A stretch of DNA of 17,500 nucleotides, from assembly GCA_030674185.1 (NCBI GenBank), contig CM060305.1:164794990-164812489 (forward strand). The letters are read 5' to 3'. Shown piece after piece: positions 9,400 through 16,522 of the stretch (its first letter is position 1; every line of letters begins with the position of its first letter). Position numbers and translations under genes: made by a program. The notes below the pieces were generated by a model. The model saw only the letters and a program-made list of their open reading frames with translations, was not told the DNA's origin and did not search any database. The DNA comes from Monoplex corrugatus. Its lineage: Eukaryota; Mollusca; Gastropoda; Littorinimorpha; Ranellidae.

Positions 9400-9760
9400 A
9401 GACTTGCTCGCAGTCCATATCATGCTGCAATCCTCCCCTGCCCATTTCCAGATCTTGGTGGTGCTTAGGGTTTTGCGCTCAGAGAGTCTGCCAGACAATT
9501 GCTGGCAGATTTGGGTAGCACGCATATGGAATTGTCCGTGTGCGACTAATTCTTCTTGAACAAACTAAAAAAAGTAATAGATAAATAAATAAAATACATA
9601 AATAAATGCATATGGAATAGTCCGAGTGTGACTAATTCCTCTTGAACAAACTAAAAAAAATGAATAGCTAGCTAGATAGCTGGATAAATAAATAAATAAA
9701 CATGAATGAATAAATAAATCAATCAATCAAATTAAAAATGAAATAAATATAAAAAAGAAA
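9400..9760 (+). repeat. Dispersed repeat D with internal duplication and AAAT-type tail
   Basis: A block containing GTCTGCCAGACAATTGCTGG and GCATATGGAATTGTCCGTG, then CGACTAATTCTTCTTGAAC, is followed by an A-rich AAATAAAT tail. Its last ~53 bases recur at 9608-9660 (period 86), again followed by A-rich sequence. A more diverged relative lies at 11560-11690. The 3' A-rich tail suggests a retroposed element. Its class is unknown. Confidence 0.55.
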
Positions 9761-9923
9761 ACAACAACAACCCCAAAACAAACAGAAAAAAAATTCAGTA
9801 CAAAAGAAATCCAATCCTTGCAAATGCATCTGATTGTTTTGCTAAAATTAGTTCTAAGTGAATTGAGAGATCTGTATGCTAAAGTAGCTTCCGTTCTTGT
9901 AAAACCTTTACAGCTTACGCTAA
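9761..9923. other. A-rich unassigned sequence
   Basis: No gene or named repeat seen in this A/T-rich interval. Confidence 0.4.
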
Positions 9924-10004
9924 GTTTCAGTTTCAGTTTCAGTTTCTCAAGATGACGTCTCCGTGCTCGGAATGAATTCCATATGCACTAACGTCACAGG
10001 TGCC
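9924..10004 (+). mobile_element. 430-bp element, 5' module only (solo fragment)
   Basis: Three GTTTCA hexamers precede CTCAAGATGACGTCTCCGTG, CTCGGAATGAATTCC and ATATGCACTAACGTCAC. Homology to the long copies stops just after AGGTGCC. The short copy at 14115-14190 ends near the same point. Confidence 0.7.
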
Positions 10005-10104
10005 TTGTGATCCCTTACAGTTCACACTAAATGGGCGTTAAGTTACATCCTGTCAGTCAGTTTGACAGAAGTCACATCGCTGCTGTCTGTGTTTAGCTCT
10101 TTGA

Positions 10105-10210
10105 TTAACCCTTTGACTCCCACATCCTATCCACCAACTGCCAGCAGGAAGCCGGTGGTTAGGGTGAGGGAATCAAAGGGTTAAGTTTTTGCTTTGTTAG
10201 CACAGTTGTC
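10105..10210. mobile_element. TTAA element, left part (interrupted copy)
   Basis: TTAACCCTTTGACTCCC at 10105 opens an 80-base palindrome closing with ATCAAAGGGTTAA (10184), with arms around CCTATCCACC and GGTGGTTAGGG. The right arm then begins (AAGTTTTTGCTTTGTTAGCA) and is cut at about 10210 by insertion of the 430-bp element. It resumes at 10639. Confidence 0.8.
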
Positions 10211-10218
10211 AATGGAGG

Positions 10219-10638
10219 TTTCAGTTTCAGTTTAAGTTTCTCAAGATGACGTCTCCGCGCTCGGAACGAATTCCATAATATTATGCACTAACGTCACAGG
10301 TGCCACGTGTATGGTGATCATGGCACAAGCCTTAAGCCTGCACATAACCCATGAGCTGGCCAGGTCCTGAGACCCTACCTAGACTATGTTTTACCTAGTC
10401 TATATTTTATACTGGTATTTCATCAGCCTACCACTAGAATAATCTTGGTTACATGTAAATGACATGTGTATGTGTGTATCTTACCTTCAAAAAAGGAACA
10501 TATATATAAAGTAAATAAATAATTTATTAAAGGCCTGAATCACAACACAACTAACTATTCTGTATAAACTCGTCTCACATGGCAGAACCACCACCACCCC
10601 TCTCCCTAGTCAATGCCCGAATGCTCAGCCGTCTATCA
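10219..10638 (+). mobile_element. 430-bp dispersed element, full-length copy
   Basis: It starts TTTCAGTTTCAGTTTAAG and ends CAGCCGTCTATCA, and matches 947-1375 (reverse) throughout. It is flanked by AATGGAGG at 10211-10218 and 10639-10646, a perfect 8-bp duplication, and lies inside the right arm of a TTAA element. No terminal inverted repeats, Pol III boxes or ORFs are seen. The 5' end has a variable number of GTTTCA hexamers in different copies. Confidence 0.85.
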
Positions 10639-10682
10639 AATGGAGGATGCTGGTGGATAGGGTGCGGGAGTCAAAGGGTTAA
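10639..10682. mobile_element. TTAA element, right end of the interrupted copy
   Basis: GGATGCTGGTGGATAGGGTG then CGGGAGTCAAAGGGTTAA completes the arm broken at 10210. The uninterrupted equivalent is at 12556-12626. Confidence 0.8.
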
Positions 10683-10688
10683 CTTGAT

Positions 10689-10761
10689 GGCCCATTAGCT
10701 CAGCTGTTAGAGCGCTATGCTCATAACGCAGGGATTGTGGGTTCAAACCTGGGACAAGCTA
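10689..10761 (+). mobile_element. tRNA-like SINE head (CAT anticodon-like)
   Basis: The stretch has a good box A (TTAGCTCAGCTGTTAGAGCG), an anticodon-loop-like CTCATAA and a box-B-like GGGTTCAAACCTG, spaced as in a tRNA-Met. The acceptor arms do not pair and the T stem has mismatches. I therefore call it a tRNA-derived SINE head or tRNA pseudogene, not a working tRNA. It begins 6 bases after the right TTAA of the element at 10639-10682. Confidence 0.6.
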
Positions 10762-10780
10762 CAGTTTTTCTGAGCAGATT

Positions 10781-10852
10781 GATTAGCCGGTTCTGGTTGA
10801 CAGAGTCATGGATTCCAGATCTGATGTCTTGAGTTCAATTCCAGCCTGCAAC
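10781..10852 (+). mobile_element. Degenerate second tRNA-like segment
   Basis: GGTTCTGGTTGACAGAGTC then a box-B-like GAGTTCAATTCCAG (from 10831) resemble another SINE head with the arms eroded. It ends at the TTAA of the next element. Confidence 0.35.
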
Positions 10853-11045
10853 TTAACCCTTTGACTTCCACATCTTGTCCACCAGCATCCTGCATTGTCA
10901 ACCATGTTAGCAAAACAAAAACTGAACTCTTTGACTCCCTTACCCTATCCACCAGCACCCTGCGGGAAGCTGGTGGTTAAGGTGAGGGAGTCAAAGAGTT
11001 AAGTTTTTGCAGCTGTTGGATAGGGTGGGGGAGCCAAAGGGTTAA
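10853..11045. mobile_element. TTAA-bounded palindromic element, 193 bp
   Basis: It runs from TTAACCCTTTGACTTCC (10853) to GAGCCAAAGGGTTAA (11045). A spacer TGTCAACCATGTTAGC, an inner palindrome (about 10925-11002) around CCACCAGCACCCTGCGGGAAGC, and one reverse 43-bp module follow in order. The architecture is the same as at 5218-5453 but with one right-hand module instead of two. Confidence 0.8.
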
Positions 11046-11398
11046 AAGACTGGTTTGTTTTGCTGCCTACCTTCAATGCTCCAATCATTCTGATGGTGTC
11101 AGGCTTACGTTTCATGGGTCCTATTCTCCCACCCACCCACCCCTCGCCCCACCCCCACCCCCGTCCCTGCTTCAAGACCTCCCCCCACCCTACCTTGCCA
11201 TTCGGTTTGTAAACAAGGTAACTGATGACTGGGTCCGAATGGGTCATGCAGCGCATAGGTAGCCCCCCTTTGCTTGAAGAAATGACGATTGAGTGGCGTC
11301 GGGAACATCGAAGGTGATTGTCCAGCGAGTGGCGAGGCATTGGTGCTCCGGGTCCCATCCGCACCCTCGTGGTGTTTCTTCTTAACATGGATTTTGTT
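11046..11398. other. Unassigned sequence with C-rich block
   Basis: No gene recognised. At 11127-11166 runs of CCCACCC and CCCCACCCCC would be a G-quadruplex motif on the minus strand. Open frames on the minus strand (10999-11413) cross the repeat boundary and look like chance. Confidence 0.4.
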
Positions 11399-11494
11399 CC
11401 AGAAAAAACACACGAAAACAGAATAAGAACGCGTATTTAATACAACAAGACAAGACAGGCGTTCTTATTCTTTTTTCGTGTTTTTTTCTTCTGG
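11399..11494. repeat. ~34-bp inverted repeat with 26-base loop
   Basis: CCAGAAAAAACACACGAAAA and CAGAATAAGAACGC (11399-11432) face GCGTTCTTATTC, TTTTTTCGTG and TTTTTTTCTTCTGG (11459-11494), nearly perfect complements. The arms could form a stable hairpin. It is not similar to the TTAA elements and no flanking duplication was found. Confidence 0.75.
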
Positions 11495-11559
11495 TTCCTG
11501 TTTGCTTGAACGCGGGCAGTCACACTTGTTATTGGTTTTGTTCTCTCCTCCCCTCCCCT

Positions 11560-11690
11560 CCCGTTCCTATTTCAAGACCTTGCCAAGTCGTAAGTTTACA
11601 CAGGCTGGCGGAATCTGCCACATACTTGCTGACAGAAATGGGTGGAGGGCGTATGGTATTGTCCGAGTGCGATGAATCCCTGCTGACCTG
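11560..11690 (+). repeat. Diverged copy of dispersed repeat D
   Basis: CCTATTTCAAGACCTTGCC, CTGGCGGAATCTGCC and GTATTGTCCGAGTGCGATGA align in the same order with 9450-9560, with many substitutions. Open frames on both strands here have no recognisable domain. Confidence 0.45.
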
Positions 11691-11821
11691 TCTCCACACA
11701 TTCTCCATCTCTGACCATAGGGGCCGGCTGGTGATGGCGTCCAGTTTGAACTTGCTGTTCAAAAGGGCGTTGAGCCCGTTGTGGCTATGAAAAGAAATGA
11801 CGGGCCACCAAGGACTGCGTT

Positions 11822-12300
11822 TTAATCCTTTGAATCCCGCACCCTATACACCGACTGCAAAAACTTAACCCTTTGACTCCCTCACCATATCCACCGACTG
11901 CAAAACTTAACCCTTTGACTCCCTCACCCTATCCACCGACTGCAAAAACTTAACCCTTTGACTCCCTCATCCTATCACGACTGCAAAAACTTAACCTTGA
12001 CTCCGCACTCTATCCACCGACTGCAAAAACTTAACCCTTTGACTCCCTCACCCTATCCACCGACTGCAAAAACTTAACCCTTTGACTCCTGCACTCTATC
12101 CACCGACTGCAAAAACTTAACCCTTTGACTCCCTCACCCTATCCTATCCACCAGCTTCTTGCAGAAACGACACTGTTTTTATCTACCAAGGTGTAAGTGG
12201 TATGGCCTAACGGTTAACCCTTTGACTCCCGCACTCCATCCACCAACTGCAAAAACTTAACCCTTTGACTCCTTCACCCTGTACACCAGCTTCCTGCAGT
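11822..12300 (+). repeat. 43-bp TTAA satellite derived from the palindromic element
   Basis: Each unit starts TTAACCCTTTGACTCCC and ends CCACCGACTGCAAAAAC. Unit starts are at 11822, 11865, 11907, 11950, 11991, 12031, 12074 and 12117, then 12214 and 12257 after a 50-base interruption. Lengths are 43, 42, 43, 41, 40, 43 and 43. The last member of each block (12117, 12257) ends in CCACCAGCTTC-TTGCAG or CCAGCTTCCTGCAG, that is, in the left half of the inner palindrome. The unit is the reverse complement of the arm module in the elements at 5218-5453 and 10853-11045. There are no unique spacers, so it is not CRISPR-like. Confidence 0.92.
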
Positions 12301-12339
12301 AAGACAGGATAGCAAATTTTCTCCTCCCCCCCCCCCCCC

Positions 12340-12432
12340 TCTCCAACAGATATTAAGTAGTGGTGTAGGTGCTAGTCTTTCCGATGAGGCGATAAACTGA
12401 AGTCCTATGTGCAGCACACATTTTAGTGCACA
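12340..12432 (+). mobile_element. SINE-like repeat (family III), 5' part
   Basis: GCTAGTCTTTCCGATGAGGC, GATAAACTGAAGTCC and TGTGCAGCACACATT resemble a repeat common in snail sequences, by memory. It continues after the TTAA element at 12627 with AGATCTCACGACAACAAAGG and TTGTCCCTGTGAAAATTCTG, then a long AAAT tail. Confidence 0.6.
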
Positions 12433-12626
12433 TTAACCCTTTCACTCCCGCACCCTATCCACCAACTTCAAAGACGTAACCCTTTGATTCCCTCATCCTA
12501 TCCATCAGCTTCATGCATGAAGCTGGTGGTTAGGATGAGGGAGTCAAAGGGTTAAGTTTATGCTTTGCTAGCATGGCTGACAATGCAGGATGCTGGTGGG
12601 CAGGGTACGGGAGTCAAAAATGTTAA
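12433..12626. mobile_element. TTAA-bounded palindromic element, 194 bp, inserted in a SINE
   Basis: TTAA at 12433-12436 and 12623-12626 bound one 43-bp module, an inner palindrome (12476-12555; CGTAACCCTTTGATTCCC to GAGTCAAAGGGTTAA, with GCATGAAGC at the centre) and a right arm with TGCTTTGCTAGCATGGCTGA ending GGGAGTCAAAAATG. The flanks GTGCACA and AGATCTCACG join across a single TTAA into what looks like one continuous SINE. This is direct evidence that the element inserts at TTAA and duplicates it. Confidence 0.88.
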
Positions 12627-12802
12627 AGATCTCACGACAACAAAGGAATTGTCCCTGTGAAAATTCTGTAGTGAAATCCAGTTCAATGGGGAAATAGAAA
12701 TACACGCGTACAAAATAAATCAATAAATCAATAATGAATAGATAAATAAATAAATAAATAAATAAATAAAAATAACAAAATGAAAATAAAGTAAAGAAAA
12801 AA
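12627..12802 (+). mobile_element. SINE-like repeat (family III), 3' part with (AAAT)n tail
   Basis: The body continues AGATCTCACGACAACAAAGG ... CCAGTTCAATGGGGAAATAG, then TACAAAATAAATCAATAAAT and an AAATAAAT tail to about 12802. A microsatellite tail at the 3' end is typical of retroposed SINEs. It meets the 3' end of the minus-strand SINE at 12803 tail to tail. Confidence 0.6.
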
Positions 12803-12995
12803 ATATGGCCGACGGGGATAACCATCCCAGGGAAATGGGGGAAGGGGACTTATCTAATCCTACTCTGACACCACCAGAACAACAATGATGTTAAGATGGG
12901 ACAGTGAAAAGGCCAGTAGCGCACCCCGGAAGTCGAACCCACAACCGCCAAATCTCTCGTTTTGTATGCTAGCGATTTATCAACCAGTTGTTAGC
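12803..12995 (-). mobile_element. tRNA-derived SINE, family II, copy A
   Basis: On the minus strand the tRNA-like head has box B GGGTTCGACTTCC (complement about 12930-12941) and the body reads GGTGCGCTACTGGCC, CTTAACATCATTGTTGTTC, GGTGGTGTCAGAGTAGGATT to GTTATCCCCGTCGGCCATAT. Over 120 bases match the copy at 15269-15467. Confidence 0.8.
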
Positions 12996-13057
12996 TCCTT
13001 TGATAGAACACCATACTGATAGCGTAAGGATTGTGGTTCAATCCCCGGGTGGGCTAC
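12985..13057 (+). mobile_element. tRNA-like SINE head, plus strand
   Basis: GTTAGCTCCTTTGATAGAAC (box A-like), CTGATAGCG and GTGGTTCAATCCCCGGGTGG (box B-like) ending GGGCTAC resemble the head at 10689-10761. It lies head to head with the minus-strand SINE II copy, overlapping it by about 10 bases. A working tRNA is unlikely because stems are incomplete. Confidence 0.5.
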
Positions 13058-13778
13058 TTCCCTGTCCCCTCTCCACACCTCAAGATCTTACCACTGTGTA
13101 GGACTTATGAGCAGGTATAAAGACTATGCGGGCATATGACAGTAGACTCTACGACCTGCGCTTGTCTCCGCTTGCCTTGTGGGTTGCCCCTTGGGTGGGG
13201 AAAGCCTATGGGAGTTGTAAACCCACACAGAAAATCCCGCAGCCGCATATTGCATAAAGGGCATTGCCACAGAACACTGCTTGTGGTTTTGGCCATATGC
13301 TGCGACTTGCCATCTACTGTTCAGCCGTCTGTGTCTTCTATAGATGAGAACAGCTGTCTTACCTCGGTTTGCCCTGCTGGACTTGTGGAGACAGGTGGAG
13401 AGAGTTGCTGAGGCTCTGCGCAAACAACAGCAACTTACATACATATGCGCATGGCACCTAGCGCCAATCACTCCCCCCCCCCCCCCACCCTGTCACAAAC
13501 ATTGAGATCCCACATGAGGGTACACAAATAAAGTGCTAGGTTGGACTTTATCGACCGTTTGTTCTGTAGATTTTAAAATCCTACCACTCTCCGAGTATAC
13601 GAGGACTAGCAAAAATATACTGCTGTAAGAAGCCTGTAAAAATGTTAGTAGCATTGTGAGATACCGATGCTTTTTTCGGTTCTCTGTCGATCTGGATCAG
13701 ATCGATTGGATGGATGAATGGATGGATCGGATAGTTTTATCGACCACTGATAGTCGACCATATATTATATATATTTTA
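13058..13778. other. Unassigned sequence
   Basis: Complex sequence with a C-run at 13473-13486 and an AATAAA at about 13527. Overlapping open frames on both strands (plus 13136-13411, minus 13124-13471) have no recognisable domain. A repeat body continuing from the SINE head at 12985 is possible. Confidence 0.35.
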
Positions 13779-13985
13779 GTTTCAGTTTCTCAAGATGATG
13801 CCTCCATGCTCGGAACGAATTCCATATGCATTAACGCCACAGGTGCCATGTGTATGGTGATCGTGTCACAAGCCTTAAGCCTGCACATAAACCCATGAGC
13901 TGGCCAGGTCCTGAGGCCCTACCTGGACTATGTTTTACTAAGTCTATATTTTATACTGGTATTTTATCAGCCTACCACTGGAATA
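13779..13985 (+). mobile_element. 430-bp element, 3'-truncated copy
   Basis: GTTTCAGTTTCTCAAGATGA through AATTCCATATGCATTAACGC, GCCTTAAGCCTGCACATAAA, TGGCCAGGTCCTGAGGCCC to CAGCCTACCACTGGAATA. The match to 10219-10638 stops abruptly in TA-rich DNA at 13986. Confidence 0.85.
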
Positions 13986-14100
13986 TATACATATAATATA
14001 TATTTTATATATATATGTAACATAATATATATATAATATATTATATATATATATAGATATATATGATCTATGTATAAAAGGTCTATTCCATTATCATTTT
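13986..14100. repeat. TA-rich tract
   Basis: About 80 bases of TATATA with AATATA interruptions (13981-14065) separate two oppositely oriented fragments of the 430-bp element. Confidence 0.85.
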
Positions 14101-14114
14101 GGATCATGTCCATC

Positions 14115-14190
14115 ACGTGGCATCAGTATGTATGGAATTCATTCCGAGCGCAGAGACGTTGACGTTGTTTTGAGAAACGGAAATGAAATG
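14115..14190 (-). mobile_element. 430-bp element, inverted 5' module
   Basis: Read on the minus strand: CATTTCCGTTTCTCAAAACA, ACGTCTCTGCGCTCGGAATG, AATTCCATACATACTGATGC, CACGTG. It is more diverged than the other copies and, like 9924-10004, keeps only the first ~75 bases. Confidence 0.7.
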
Positions 14191-14195
14191 AACCA

Positions 14196-14434
14196 TTTGG
14201 CCACAACTCAGCGAGCTGACGAAAAAATAATAAAAACTAATCGCCTCACTACATGTCACAGCCCTAGGCGTGAATTCTACATATTGCAGAGATCTGGAGT
14301 TGAGTTTTACTTCGTTTCATATCGTATCCTTACACCTATTCATGCCGAAGCTTCAGTGATATATGTTAAAGTGTCTTTCAGTTTGGGGGTGTGTGTTCGT
14401 TCGTTCCTTGATTTAACGTCTTTTCTCTATCAGT
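14196..14434. other. Unassigned sequence
   Basis: Single-copy-like sequence with no recognised gene. The plus-strand open frame starting at 14128 lies partly in the repeat fragment and runs into the GT array, so it is not credible. Confidence 0.4.
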
Positions 14435-14508
<74 letters not shown>

Positions 14509-14509
14509 C

Positions 14510-14547
<38 letters not shown>

Positions 14548-14666
14548 TGTGGTGTGTGTGTGTGTGTGTGTGTGTACCTTGTGTGTGTCTCTTGTGACTG
14601 TGTGTCCTTGTGAGCGTGTGTGTCCGTTGTGTGTGTGTGTATGTGCGCGCGTGCATGTGTGTGTGT

Positions 14667-14703
<37 letters not shown>

Positions 14704-14718
14704 CGTGCCTTGTGTGTG

Positions 14719-14753
<35 letters not shown>

Positions 14754-14848
14754 GTGTGAGTGTGTGTGTGAGTGTGTGTTTGTGTGTGGTGCCCCTCGTG
14801 TGCGTGCGTGCGTGCGTGTGTATGTGTGTGTGCGCGCGCGCGTGTGTT
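14435..14848. repeat. (GT)n array with CG-rich Z-DNA-prone cores
   Basis: A long GT tract contains perfectly alternating CG runs at 14500-14512 and 14832-14842, plus GCGCGCGTGCATG at about 14646 and GTGCGTGCGTGCGTGCGTG at about 14801. All are alternating purine-pyrimidine. Cys-Val open frames are artefacts. Confidence 0.93.
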
Positions 14849-15079
14849 AGAAACCTCAATATGTCTCTGCTGAAAATTCCACAGAAGGCTCTATCATCAA
14901 CTGACACACACAAAGTTTAAATGGACCCTGTAGTTTTGTAAATGTTGTACAGCGTTCTTATACAGCGCTATTCTCCATCCTCATTTGGACTGTCTGCGAT
15001 TTACACATTGGCTGAGCTGTTAGGTGAGCTGACCACATTTCTCTGTTTTTTGTGTGTGTTTTGTTTTGTTTTGCACAGT
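14849..15079. other. Unassigned sequence, possibly SINE-derived
   Basis: No gene is seen. It directly follows the recognisable body of the minus-strand SINE at 15080-15262 and may hold its eroded 3' part. Confidence 0.35.
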
Positions 15080-15262
15080 TTGCATTGTTTATGGGCGTGC
15101 ATGCTGGGTGTTTTTCATGTTTCCATAAGCCTGGTACTGACATGACTTACAGGGTCTTTAACGTGCGTACACATTTGTTATTCTTCATGCGTATTTATAC
15201 ACACACACACACACAAAGGGGGTTTAGGCACTGGGTGGTCAGCATGTGGTCGACACCCACCT
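15080..15262 (-). mobile_element. SINE family I, body fragment (5'-truncated)
   Basis: On the minus strand: TGCTGACCACCCAGTGCC, a CA/GT expansion (15197-15216), AATACGCATGAAGAATAAC, CGCACGTTAAAGACCCTGTA, TTATGGAAACATGAAAAAC, CCCAGCATGCACGCCC. The first ~85 bases duplicate the end of the copy at 15466-15663. The head is replaced by SINE II. Confidence 0.7.
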
Positions 15263-15268
15263 CAGGTG

Positions 15269-15467
15269 ATATGGCCGACGGGGATAACCATCCCAGGGAA
15301 GCGGGGGAAGGAGGACTTATCTAATCTTATACTGACACCACCAGAACAACAATAATGTTAAGATGGGACGTGAGAAGACCAGTTTTAAAGTAGCGCACCC
15401 CGGGATTCGAACCCACAACCATTATCATGTGAATGCGACACTCAAACCAACTGAGCTACTGGTGCCC
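15269..15467 (-). mobile_element. tRNA-derived SINE, family II, copy B (complete)
   Basis: The minus strand starts GGGCACCAGTAGCTCAGTTG (a near-canonical box A) and carries box B GGTTCGAATCCCGG (complement 15400-15413). The body reads GGTGCGCTACTTTAAAACTG, CTTAACATTATTGTTGTTC and GGTTATCCCCGTCGGCCATA. It is the better-preserved copy of the family at 12803-12995. The two Pol III promoter boxes are almost perfect, so the head could still be transcribed, but tRNA folding is not convincing. Confidence 0.85.
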
Positions 15468-15663
15468 ACACATTTATCATTCTGCATGCGTGTTTATACA
15501 CACACTAAGAGGTTCAGGCACAGGGTAGGTCAGCATGTACTGACTTCATGGGAGATGGGAAAAATCACCACCATTTACCCACCAAGTGGAAATGTGAAGG
15601 TGATTCGAACCCAGGACCTTCCGATTTGAAATCCAACTTTCACCCCTTGACTACCACGCGCCC
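15466..15663 (-). mobile_element. tRNA-derived SINE, family I, head and first body half
   Basis: Minus strand: GGGCGCGTGGTAGTCAAGG, GGATTTCAAATCGGAAGGTC, box B GGGTTCGAATCACC (complement 15600-15612), GGTGGGTAAATGGTGGTG, TTTTTCCCATCTCCC, then TGCCTGAACCTCTTAGTGTG and AAACACGCATGCAGAATGAT, ending where SINE II begins. Confidence 0.8.
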
Positions 15664-16115
15664 TGGGTCTCTCTAGTTTCAAAAACGAACGCGAACCATT
15701 TTTGACGGTTCGAATTACAGTAACGCTTGCATATCTTCCATTGTTGGTTTTCTGTGAACATTGACAATAGCAAGGCTTGGTACCGCCAGGTACGGGTAAC
15801 GTTAATAAAAAAGATCCTGAAACTACGCTTATAGGGGGCGAAGTAGTCTTGTTGTATAAGGGGAACGGAAAACTAGACGTTATTATTTAACCAGGTAAAC
15901 AGACTGCCAAGACACTGACGGTACGCGCGCCTACAAAAAACGTGTGTGTGGCGTGTCTCGTCGTACCAACACAAAATCCAGCCGGTCACAAAACTCAACG
16001 AGGATCTTCCCAACGCCTCTTATGTAGGCCTACAGGAAATGTAGACGCTGCACACTGAGACACCTAATATCGTATGGGGTCCTGGTTGGCGTAGAGGTAG
16101 GGGGCACTTCTCATA
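15664..16115. other. Unassigned sequence with a small hairpin
   Basis: No gene or family repeat seen. CGAACC...GGTTCG (about 15695-15711) forms a 6-bp stem with a 9-base loop. Confidence 0.4.
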
Positions 16116-16329
16116 ACAATGATGATGATGATGATGATAATGATGATGACGACGATGATAATGATAATTGATGATTATGTAATGATGATAACAACAATAA
16201 CAATAATTAGAATAATACATATTACATGATAATAATAATTATCATATAATTGATGATGATGTATGATGATAACAACAATAACAATAATTAGAATAATACA
16301 TATTACATGATAATAAAAATTATCATAAA

Positions 16330-16382
<53 letters not shown>

Positions 16383-16472
16383 GGTGTGACGATGACAACG
16401 ATGATGATGATGATGATGAAGATGCTGATGCCGATGATTATGATTATGATGATGATGGTGATGATGACGACA
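16116..16472. repeat. GAT-rich microsatellite with an embedded ~81-bp tandem duplication
   Basis: GATGAT repeats at 16118-16175 and 16331-16472 flank two ~81-base units (about 16165-16246 and 16247-16327). Each unit contains TGATGATAACAACAATAACA, ATAATTAGAATAATACATAT and TACATGATAATAA. A (GGT)n run at 16367-16385 interrupts the right-hand array. Confidence 0.9.
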
Positions 16473-16522
16473 ATTTCTCGCACACAGTGCAAACAGTCCT
16501 TATGGAAAACACTTCGTTGCAC

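Noticed and set aside
8372..9525. Long plus- and minus-strand frames over CTGT and CATA arrays
   Set aside because: Pure microsatellite translation with no domain or codon signal.
10689..10761. Functional tRNA-Met gene
   Set aside because: Boxes A and B and a CAT loop are present, but acceptor arms do not pair and the T stem has mismatches; a SINE head or pseudogene is more likely.
11822..12300. CRISPR-like array
   Set aside because: 43-bp units are directly adjacent with no unique spacers, and the host is eukaryotic; it is a satellite.
15390..15467. Functional tRNA gene on the minus strand
   Set aside because: Near-perfect Pol III boxes, but the anticodon stem does not form clearly and a conserved SINE body follows, shared with 12803-12995.
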